DNA of 64,000 nt from DASSFG01 sp035547915 (GTDB taxonomy: Bacteria; Planctomycetota; Planctomycetia; Pirellulales; JAICIG01), in assembly GCA_035547915.1 (NCBI GenBank), contig DASZTS010000015.1, positions 186,001 through 250,000 on the forward strand, in the 5' to 3' direction. Below are positions 33,656 to 41,017 of the stretch, piece by piece; positions within the stretch are counted from its first letter, which is position 1, and each line of letters begins with the position of its first letter. The position numbers and the translations under genes were made by a program. Below the pieces are notes generated by a model. That model was not told the origin of the DNA, did not search any database, and saw nothing but the letters and a program-made list of their open reading frames with translations.

Positions 33656-36600
33656 ATGAGCATCTCTGTCGCCGACTTTTGGAGGCTACTGGTCGAGAGT
33701 CGCCTGCTCAGCTCCGAGGAGGCTAGCCAAGCCGCCACGGCGATTGATCGAGCGAAACCCAGCGCCGGTCAGGACTTACAGTTCGTGGCCAAGAGCCTGG
33801 TGCAGGGGGGGAAGCTTTCTCGCTACCAGGCCAGGGTGCTGGCGTCGGGCAAGCCCGGGCCGTTCTTGCACGGCGACTACGTGGTTTATGACCGCGTGGA
33901 GAGCCCCCGCCTGTCTGCACTCTATCGTGCCCGCCACCAACCCACCGGGCATCCCGTTTGCCTGAGCTTTTTGGCGCAAGCGGCGCTCTCGAACCCTCAG
34001 GCGCTCGTACGGCTTGCCCCGCAAGTGGCGGTCGCCAGACAGGCGAGCTTAGCACAGCCGCGACTGAGTGCCTGCTATCAGTTCGTCGATCAGGGGGCGT
34101 TCAAGTTTCTGGTGGTCGAAAACCTGCATGGCGATTCGCTCGATGAGCGGCTGAAGAAGTCGGACGCCCGGCTTTCGATCGCGGCCGTCTGCCGGTTGGT
34201 GCGACTGGCCGCGCTTGGGCTGTCGCAACTCCATTCCATGGGGCAAACGCACGGCCACGTTCGCCCGGCGAATATCTGGCTCGATGAATCAGGCGCGGCC
34301 AAGCTTCTGCAATTTCCACTGGTTGCCGATCCGCTGGCGACACGGGCGCCCCCGGTCACGGTCGAGGAGCAGCTCGATTACTTGGCCCCGGAGTTGGCGA
34401 GCGCCGCGACGCCGCCCGACGCCCGCAGCGACGTCTACAGTCTGGGTTGCCTGCTCTACACGTTGCTAGCCGGAAAGCCACCGTTTGCCGGTGCCGACCG
34501 CGCCAGCAAGCTCGACCGGCACGCCAAAGAAACGCCTGCACCCATCAACCAAATCAACCCACAAGTGCCGGCCGCCCTGGCGCAAGTGTTGAGCTATCTT
34601 CTGCAAAAAGATCCGGCCAAACGCTACCCCGACGCGGGCGCCGTGGCCGGCGCGTTGCAAGCCTACGCTGGGTCCGATCCACAAGTCACACCCGAAGCGA
34701 CACTTGCTTCCTACCAGGCGTGGCTCCAGGGCAGCGAAAGCGGACAGGCACCCGCGGCACCCACACAACCGGCCGCCGCTCGGCCGGCGGCACCGCTCGG
34801 ACCGCCGAACGGCGGTGGCTTTCTCTCGGACCGCCCTAGCGCGGTGGCCGCGATGCCCGCTTCCGTCGGGGCAATTCCGGTGACGGCCGCTCGGCAGGCC
34901 GGGCCAGTTCCCATGGCCACCTTTCCGGCGTCGGCGCCGCGGGCAGTTACAGCCCCCGCGGCGGCCGTCGCCGCACCGGCCATTGTCGTGCCCACGCCGA
35001 CGATGCCCATGGTCGATATTGGCGCACCGGCAGCGAGCGTCGCTCAACGTCGCCCCAAACAGAGCAGCCAATCGATGCTCACGCTGGGGATCGTTGGTGG
35101 CGCTGTGGTGGTACTCGTTGCCGTGGCTTGGCTCTTAACGTCCGGCAAAGAGCAGCCGCCACCGGCGAACGACAAACCGCCTGTCGTGGCCACGGCGCCT
35201 CCGGCGGAAACCGAGACGGAGGAGCCATCGGAAGACGAACAATCGGAGCCGCAGCCGCAGTTCGACCGCCACGTTGCCGACAAAGACAACGGCGGAAAGG
35301 AACCGATACAGGGCATTGGCGGCCCGATCTGGCGGTCGCCGACCGCCGGTGCGCCCGTCGACCTGGCGTGGTTGCCTCCGGGCGTTCAGGTAGTGCTCGC
35401 GCTCCGCCCCGCCGACCTGAGCCGCCAAGCCGAATGGGAGAAGCTCGTCGACAAGCGCACGCTCGGCACCGTCGGCCAGTGGCTTACCGAAGACCTACCC
35501 AAGGTGACCGGCAAAACGGCTGACGGGTTGGAATCGGTCGTCGTCGGCTTGCTCGATGGTAGTCCCGGTCCGCCGAAAGTAGCCCTTGTCGCGCGCTCGG
35601 TCGAAGAGTTTGTCGCCGACGACCTCAGTGCGGGCTGGCCTAGCGCCAAGTCAGAGGAGATCGAAGGCCAGGTTCTTCACGTCCAAGCGGGCAAGGCGTT
35701 CTATATCCCGCCCAGTGGCGCCGATAAGTTGCTGGTCATCGCTCCCGTCGCCGAGCTGCGCGAGATGCTCAAGACGGGCGGCGAAGCGCCCGCGCTGCGG
35801 CGCGAGTTGGAGATTCTCGCCGACTCCAGCGACGCCGAACGGCACCTGACGCTGCTCGCCGCCCCCAATTTTCCCTTGACCGACGGCAGGGCGCTGTTCT
35901 TCGACGAGGGAACGAAGTTGCTCGAGCCGTTGCGGGCTTTCCTGGAACTGCAAGACGCGGACGGCCGGTTGGAACTGAGCAAGGCCGTACTCTTCAGTTT
36001 CCACCTGAGCGATAACCTGTTCCTCGAATTGCGGGTTTACGACAACTTCGGCCGCCCTGCGCAGAGCGCTGCGCGAGAGCTTGAGCAGCGCCTCACGCAG
36101 TTGCCCAAGCAGGTGAGCGGTTACGTGCGCGACCTGCAACTCTCGCCGTACAGCAAGCCGATCCTCTGGGACTACAAGAGTCAGTTGGACGTGCTGCATA
36201 AGTACGCGCGATTGGGCATCGACGGCAAGCAGATCGTGCTGCGTGCCTATTTGCCGGCCCCGGCGGCGCACAACTTGGCGCTGGGAGCGCACCTCGCACT
36301 TCTGGAAGTTCCGGGCAGCGGGGCTCCCGTCGCCGTGGCCTCGGCGCAGGGCCCGGTCAAGGCGCAGACCGTCGCCGAACGGTTGAAAAAGAAGACGTCG
36401 CTCGGTTTTCCCCGCAACACGCTCGAGCAGTCGATCAAGCTGCTGGGCGACGACCTCGGCGTGGAAATCATTATTCTGGGCAACGATTTGCGCGACGAAG
36501 GAATCACCAAGAATCAATCGTTCGGGCTGGACGAAAAGGACCAGGCCGGCGACGAGATTCTGCGCAAGATCATGATGTTGGCCGACCCAGGTGGTAGGCT

Positions 36601-36718
36601 GGTATATACCATCAAGCCCAAGGAAGGGGGCGGAGAAGACGTCTTATACGTTACGACCCGCGCCGCCGCGAAGAAACGTGGCGACAAGTTGCCTCCCGAA
36701 CTTGAGACCGCCAAGTAA
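33656..36718 (+). CDS. membrane-anchored pseudokinase with C-terminal STN/secretin-like domain
   Basis: From the ATG at 33656 the protein has 1,020 residues. Residues about 72-345 follow the Ser/Thr kinase fold, with the C-lobe motifs YLAPELAS (APE), DVYSLGCLLYTLL and KDPAKRYPDA. The catalytic residues are lost: the ATP lysine region reads PVCLSFLA, HRD reads HGHVRPANI (no Asp) and DFG reads LLQFPL. A Pro/Ala-rich linker and one membrane helix (about 475-497) follow. The extracytoplasmic part has a module opening WLPPGVQVVLALRP (about 560-900) and an STN-like domain near 910-1005. A TAAGAT box at 33597-33602 may be its -10. The next gene starts nine bases after the stop. It may be a phosphorylation-independent signal or scaffold protein. 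Confidence 0.88.
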   Translation: MSISVADFWRLLVESRLLSSEEASQAATAIDRAKPSAGQDLQFVAKSLVQGGKLSRYQARVLASGKPGPFLHGDYVVYDRVESPRLSALYRARHQPTGHPVCLSFLAQAALSNPQALVRLAPQVAVARQASLAQPRLSACYQFVDQGAFKFLVVENLHGDSLDERLKKSDARLSIAAVCRLVRLAALGLSQLHSMGQTHGHVRPANIWLDESGAAKLLQFPLVADPLATRAPPVTVEEQLDYLAPELASAATPPDARSDVYSLGCLLYTLLAGKPPFAGADRASKLDRHAKETPAPINQINPQVPAALAQVLSYLLQKDPAKRYPDAGAVAGALQAYAGSDPQVTPEATLASYQAWLQGSESGQAPAAPTQPAAARPAAPLGPPNGGGFLSDRPSAVAAMPASVGAIPVTAARQAGPVPMATFPASAPRAVTAPAAAVAAPAIVVPTPTMPMVDIGAPAASVAQRRPKQSSQSMLTLGIVGGAVVVLVAVAWLLTSGKEQPPPANDKPPVVATAPPAETETEEPSEDEQSEPQPQFDRHVADKDNGGKEPIQGIGGPIWRSPTAGAPVDLAWLPPGVQVVLALRPADLSRQAEWEKLVDKRTLGTVGQWLTEDLPKVTGKTADGLESVVVGLLDGSPGPPKVALVARSVEEFVADDLSAGWPSAKSEEIEGQVLHVQAGKAFYIPPSGADKLLVIAPVAELREMLKTGGEAPALRRELEILADSSDAERHLTLLAAPNFPLTDGRALFFDEGTKLLEPLRAFLELQDADGRLELSKAVLFSFHLSDNLFLELRVYDNFGRPAQSAARELEQRLTQLPKQVSGYVRDLQLSPYSKPILWDYKSQLDVLHKYARLGIDGKQIVLRAYLPAPAAHNLALGAHLALLEVPGSGAPVAVASAQGPVKAQTVAERLKKKTSLGFPRNTLEQSIKLLGDDLGVEIIILGNDLRDEGITKNQSFGLDEKDQAGDEILRKIMMLADPGGRLVYTIKPKEGGGEDVLYVTTRAAAKKRGDKLPPELETAK

Positions 36719-36727
36719 GGGCCGACC

Positions 36728-39700
36728 GTGGAACCTTTCGCGATTGTCTGTCCGACGTGCAACGCGCGGCTCAAGGTGCGCGACGCGACAGCCATCGGCC
36801 AGATCTTGAACTGCCCCAAATGCGGTAGCATGGTGCAAGTGACGGCGCCGGCCGACTGGCAACCCGGTGCAACCGGGGCGGCCTCGGCACCGACTCAGCC
36901 GTCGGCGGCAACGCCGCCGCCCGCGAGTACGCCGCCCCAACCTCAGCGGCGATGGGAAAACCAGGTGCAGCCCGGCGAAAAGGTCACGGGCGCCGCGCCG
37001 GCCAGCGCCAGCAGCGGAAGTTGGCGTCTCGGCAGCTCGTCGGGTGCGATCTCGTCTCCCGATCTTTCGTCGCCGGCGGAGGCGGAACCTGTCGCGGCGA
37101 TGAGCGACGAAATGCCGGAGGGGCGTCGATGGAACTTTGTGCCAGCCTCTTTGACACCGTATCTGTGGTCGGGCAATGCGAAGTGGCTGTTGCTACTCGT
37201 CGGGCCGCCCGCGCTGGCCATCGTCGCGGTGACATCTGTTTGGCTCGCACGACGCTCAACACCCGTGGCCGACGTGACTGAACAGGTGGTGGAATCCGTT
37301 CCGGCGGAGTCCGCGGAAATAGCCCCGCCTCCCGCCGAAGTAAACGCGTCCGAACCGGACAAGGCGAGCGATCCAGAACCTGTGCGTGTGTCTCGCCGCT
37401 GGCTGCCCACGGATGCCCAGGCGGTCGTCAGTCTGCGGCCCAAGATCCTTTCTTCACAGCCGGCATCGATGGTGGTGCTTGGTCGTACCGCCGCGCTCTG
37501 GCAACCCACGATCGACAAGTTGGCCAGCGCCTTGGTCATCGACGTGCCGTCGTTGGAGCGCATCACCTGGTCGTCGACCGACGCTACCGCGAGCAGCGAC
37601 AATGGTCTGCTCGGTAACGGCGTCATGACGCTCGAACTCGGCGACCTCGCCGGCAACGACTTGCGCGGGATCAAAGACAGCGAGCCACTCGACTGGACTT
37701 TGGCCGGCTCACCAGCGCGAACGTTAAAGTCTCGTGCCTGGCCGAACCCGTTTGCCATCGTCGACGAGCACCTGCTTGTCACCGGTCCTGAAGAGCAATT
37801 GCGCGAGTTGTCGGCTCGCACTGAGCACCGGCTGGCCAATGAGGCCCTTGAGCGGCTCATCGACTCACTCGACGCGGAACATTCGGCCGTGGCGGTCGTT
37901 GATTTGCGGGCGATCAAGGAAACGGCGCCTCTGGCGGGCGCGTTGCCCGTAGTGGAGCTGCTGCATGCCGACGCCGAAGACTGGAAGTTGCTGAGCGCCG
38001 TGCCGCTGGCGTTGGGAATATCGTGTGGCGTCGATCAACGGCTTGAGCTCGAGATCGACTTGGCCTGCGAGGGTGACTCCAGTTCCGAGCAAGTGCAAAC
38101 CGCGCTCGAGCGCGTCCTCAAGGCGATCGAGGAAACGGTCGGCGGCGAAACCGATCGGCTGACCGCCAAGTTGCTGGCCGGACAGATCAACACGGCCGCG
38201 GCCGGGGATTTGAGGCAGTTTCTGGCCGGGAGTAAGTCGGCGCTGGCGGGTCGCTCGTCGGGCGTGCGCGATTCGATCGTTTGGACACGCCTGAACTGGC
38301 AGGGCGATCTGTCGAAGCTGGCCGCCGGTTTCCTCGCCAGCGTACCGCAACTCGAAGCCAGCCGGCTCGCGGCGGCGCGCGCCCTGGATGAAGAACATCA
38401 GCAACTGCTGCTGGCCGGTCTGCAAGGCTACCTCAAGGCCGAGGCGAGCTTTCCGGCGGGCGCCGCCGGGGCCAGCCTGCTCCCGCCCGACACGCGGTTG
38501 AGTTGGCAGGCCACGCTCTTGCCATACTACGGGCGTCTCGATTGGCACGGCGAGCTGAACTTCGCGCGTGCCTGGAACGACCCAGCCAATCAGCGCGTGA
38601 CCCGTCGGCCCCTGGATTTGATGGTCAACCCGGCGCTCGGCCCGAGCACCGCCACCGGCGGGTTTCCGGTGACGCACTATGTGGGAGTGGCTGGCTTGGG
38701 AGCCGACGCCGCCGAGCTCGATGCCGACGATCCGCGCGCCGGTGTGTTCGGTTTTCGGCCCCGTGCTCTGCCGGGCCGGGGCTCTGACGGCGCGTCGAAC
38801 ACGATCGCCTTGGCCGGTGTTTCGCAGAAGCTGGGACCTTGGGGGCGGGGTGGCGCCGCCACGGTGCGCGGTCTGACACAACGTCCGTATATCGACGGGC
38901 CGGATGGCTTTGGAAGCGGACAGCCCGAGGGCATGCTCGTCGGGATGGCCGATGGTTCCGTCCGTTTCCTGCCGAAAAGCATCGATCCCGAGGTGCTGGA
39001 ACGGCTCGTGACGATCGGTGGCGACGCCCGGCGCGAACCGCTCGCTTCGTCCGGGAAGCCGACCGTCGAGGCTATGCCGCCAGAAGCTGCGCGCGAGGCC
39101 GCTCCGTCGCAGCCGAAACGCAAGCCCCCCAAGGGTGCCCTCGCCGCCCGGCTCACAGAGCGAATCCCTTCGATCGAGTTCAAGTCGACGACGCTCAGCG
39201 AACTGGTCGAGCTGCTTTCGCAATTGAGCACCGTTCCCATCACGCTCGACAGCAACGGCTTGGCGGCCGCGGGTGTCGAACCCGACGCGCGCGTCTCACT
39301 CACTTTGACCGACGCGACGATCGGCGAGATTCTGGACGAAGCGTTGCGGCCCTACCGGTTGAAGTACCTCGAGGTCGGCGAGCAGTTGATCGTCACCGAC
39401 TCACGGCAGCCGGCCGAGAATCTCGAATCGACCCGTTTCCAAATCGCCGACCTGAGCGCCCCCGGCAGCGACGAAGCCCGGCTCGCGCAACTGATCGAGA
39501 CGTTTGTCGTTCCTGCTGCCTGGCAGGCAGCGGGCGGAGCCGGTTCGATCAAGGCGGCGGAGCGGGAACTCGCGGTCGAACAGACGCCGGCCGTCATCAA
39601 GCAAGTTGCCGACTTTCTCGACAAGCTGAGGATGGCGCGTGAGTTGCCGATCACGCGGCGCGAGGGACGCCGCCTGTCGCTGGCGTCACGCTGGGCCAGG

Positions 39701-40210
39701 GCGCAGGAAAAACTGGCCGAACCGGTGACGGCCAACTTTGCCGAACCGGCGCCCCTCACCGAGATCGCCGCCCATCTACAAAAAGGCGTCGGCATCGAGA
39801 TCGTGTTTGATGGGCTGGGCTTGGCCGAAGCCGGGATCGCGGCGACCGAGCGCACTAAGTTTTCCTGCGACCGGCAGCCTTTGGGCCGCGCTCTCGACAG
39901 CTTGCTCGAGCCGCTCGAACTCGGCTACCGTGTGCTGAGCGGCAAGCGGATCGAAATCACTTCGGCACATGTCGTCGCCGAACAACCAGAGCTCGAATTC
40001 TTTTCGGTCAAGGCCCTGCTTCAATCGGGTGACGACGCCGAAGAGTTTGCCGCGCGACTGCGGAAGGAGGTGGCTCCATCGAGTTGGCGCGAACACGGCG
40101 GTATGGCGGCGCTGGCGATCGACGGCGTCTCGTCCTATCTCCTCGTGCTCGCTCCCCAACCGGTGCAGGTCGAGTTGGAACGCTGGCTCGAAGAACGAGC
40201 GGCCCGTTGA
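36728..40210 (+). CDS. zinc-ribbon membrane protein with DUF1559-like and two STN-like domains
   Basis: This 1,160-residue protein starts with GTG at 36728, nine bases after the pseudokinase gene. A zinc ribbon (Cys8, 11, 29 and 32: CPTC and CPKC) begins a cytoplasmic part with a Pro/Ala-rich linker. One membrane helix lies near 150-175. Outside are a module opening RRWLPTDAQAVVSLRP (about 220-520), a DUF1559-type domain (about 555-768; GMLVGMADGSVRFLPKS) and two STN/secretin-N-like repeats (about 808-895 and 990-1080) of the form IPITLDSNGL and IEIVFDGLGL. The shared modules and tight spacing imply that it works with the pseudokinase. No enzyme motif is seen. STN domains usually dock to secretins or TonB-type channels; a partner is not evident here. 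Confidence 0.88.
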   Translation: MEPFAIVCPTCNARLKVRDATAIGQILNCPKCGSMVQVTAPADWQPGATGAASAPTQPSAATPPPASTPPQPQRRWENQVQPGEKVTGAAPASASSGSWRLGSSSGAISSPDLSSPAEAEPVAAMSDEMPEGRRWNFVPASLTPYLWSGNAKWLLLLVGPPALAIVAVTSVWLARRSTPVADVTEQVVESVPAESAEIAPPPAEVNASEPDKASDPEPVRVSRRWLPTDAQAVVSLRPKILSSQPASMVVLGRTAALWQPTIDKLASALVIDVPSLERITWSSTDATASSDNGLLGNGVMTLELGDLAGNDLRGIKDSEPLDWTLAGSPARTLKSRAWPNPFAIVDEHLLVTGPEEQLRELSARTEHRLANEALERLIDSLDAEHSAVAVVDLRAIKETAPLAGALPVVELLHADAEDWKLLSAVPLALGISCGVDQRLELEIDLACEGDSSSEQVQTALERVLKAIEETVGGETDRLTAKLLAGQINTAAAGDLRQFLAGSKSALAGRSSGVRDSIVWTRLNWQGDLSKLAAGFLASVPQLEASRLAAARALDEEHQQLLLAGLQGYLKAEASFPAGAAGASLLPPDTRLSWQATLLPYYGRLDWHGELNFARAWNDPANQRVTRRPLDLMVNPALGPSTATGGFPVTHYVGVAGLGADAAELDADDPRAGVFGFRPRALPGRGSDGASNTIALAGVSQKLGPWGRGGAATVRGLTQRPYIDGPDGFGSGQPEGMLVGMADGSVRFLPKSIDPEVLERLVTIGGDARREPLASSGKPTVEAMPPEAAREAAPSQPKRKPPKGALAARLTERIPSIEFKSTTLSELVELLSQLSTVPITLDSNGLAAAGVEPDARVSLTLTDATIGEILDEALRPYRLKYLEVGEQLIVTDSRQPAENLESTRFQIADLSAPGSDEARLAQLIETFVVPAAWQAAGGAGSIKAAERELAVEQTPAVIKQVADFLDKLRMARELPITRREGRRLSLASRWARAQEKLAEPVTANFAEPAPLTEIAAHLQKGVGIEIVFDGLGLAEAGIAATERTKFSCDRQPLGRALDSLLEPLELGYRVLSGKRIEITSAHVVAEQPELEFFSVKALLQSGDDAEEFAARLRKEVAPSSWREHGGMAALAIDGVSSYLLVLAPQPVQVELERWLEERAAR

Positions 40211-40263
40211 GCATGCACACGCGTTAGATGCGGGCTGTCCGTCGGCTCCCGCTAAAACAAGCA

Positions 40264-40785
40264 TCAACTGTGGGGCCGGCAGAAGGGATTCAAGAGCGTG
40301 ACGGGCTGGCCGATGGGCCAGTCGTGGATCTCGAGCTGATACATCTTGCGGCTGTTGTTGTAGGAGGTGCCGACGGCGTTGCCCGGTGCTTGGTTCATGT
40401 AACTGCCGCCTCCGCCACCATATCCGCCGCCTCCGCCGTTGAATAAGTCGCTCGCACCGAGATAACCAGCGTAGCCGCCCGAACCGCCATAACCGCCGTA
40501 GCCCACGCCGCCGCCGAAGCGTGTCTTGTTCGAACCCGAATTCTCCATCACGTTGACATAACGTATGTGATCTTCCTGCGGTTTGACGGCGGCGAGCGTC
40601 TGCCGGTTCTGTTCCGTGGCCCAGAAGAAGTACTCCTCGTCGCTCATGTGGCGCGTGAACTCGGGAAGCGTTTGGTGTGCTCCCACGGACCGATCGAGCA
40701 CGATGATGCCGTTCTTGAGGCGGACGTCGGCTGCCTGCGCGGTTGTGGTGCAAACGAGCAAGATAACTGCGAAAGTTGCTTTCAT
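40264..40785 (-). CDS. secreted protein with glycine/tyrosine-rich segment
   Basis: From the ATG at 40785 the product has 173 residues. It starts with a signal peptide (MKATFAVILLVCTTTAQA), then has a folded-looking part (VRLKNGIIVLDRSVG, HMSDEEYFFWATEQNRQTLAAVKPQ). A repetitive Gly/Tyr segment of about 50 residues (GGVGYGGYGGSGGYAG and GGGGGYGGGGGS) follows, and it ends with LEIHDWPIGQPVTLLNPF. GGAG lies eight bases before the ATG, and a TAGAAT -10 box reads on this strand at 40817-40822. The family is unknown. The Gly-rich part suggests a flexible or cohesive surface region. Confidence 0.75.
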   Translation of the reverse strand: MKATFAVILLVCTTTAQAADVRLKNGIIVLDRSVGAHQTLPEFTRHMSDEEYFFWATEQNRQTLAAVKPQEDHIRYVNVMENSGSNKTRFGGGVGYGGYGGSGGYAGYLGASDLFNGGGGGYGGGGGSYMNQAPGNAVGTSYNNSRKMYQLEIHDWPIGQPVTLLNPFCRPHS

Positions 40786-41017
40786 GATGTTGTCTCCGTG
40801 TTGTCTCTCTAGTTGTATTCTATCCTGCCAACGCAATCGCCGAACATGGCTTGCGGAAAGGTAACGGCCGACCGGAGGTGCTTGCTGTGGGAGGACTCAA
40901 ACGTCTGCCTTCATGTATCAGGTGAACTGCGATTTGGTTGGTTCTCGCGCAGCCGGTTGGTATCTTTGAGAGGAATTCCTACCTTCTTGTAACCCGCCCA
41001 AGCAGACAGACCTAGCG

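Noticed and set aside
37865..39223. 452-codon reverse frame
   Set aside because: It is antisense to the zinc-ribbon/STN protein and is rich in Arg, His and Gln with no domain pattern.
40408..40520. CRISPR-like regular repetition
   Set aside because: The short repeats are Gly/Tyr codons of the secreted protein at 40264-40785. There are no spacers of constant length, and no cas gene is in the window.
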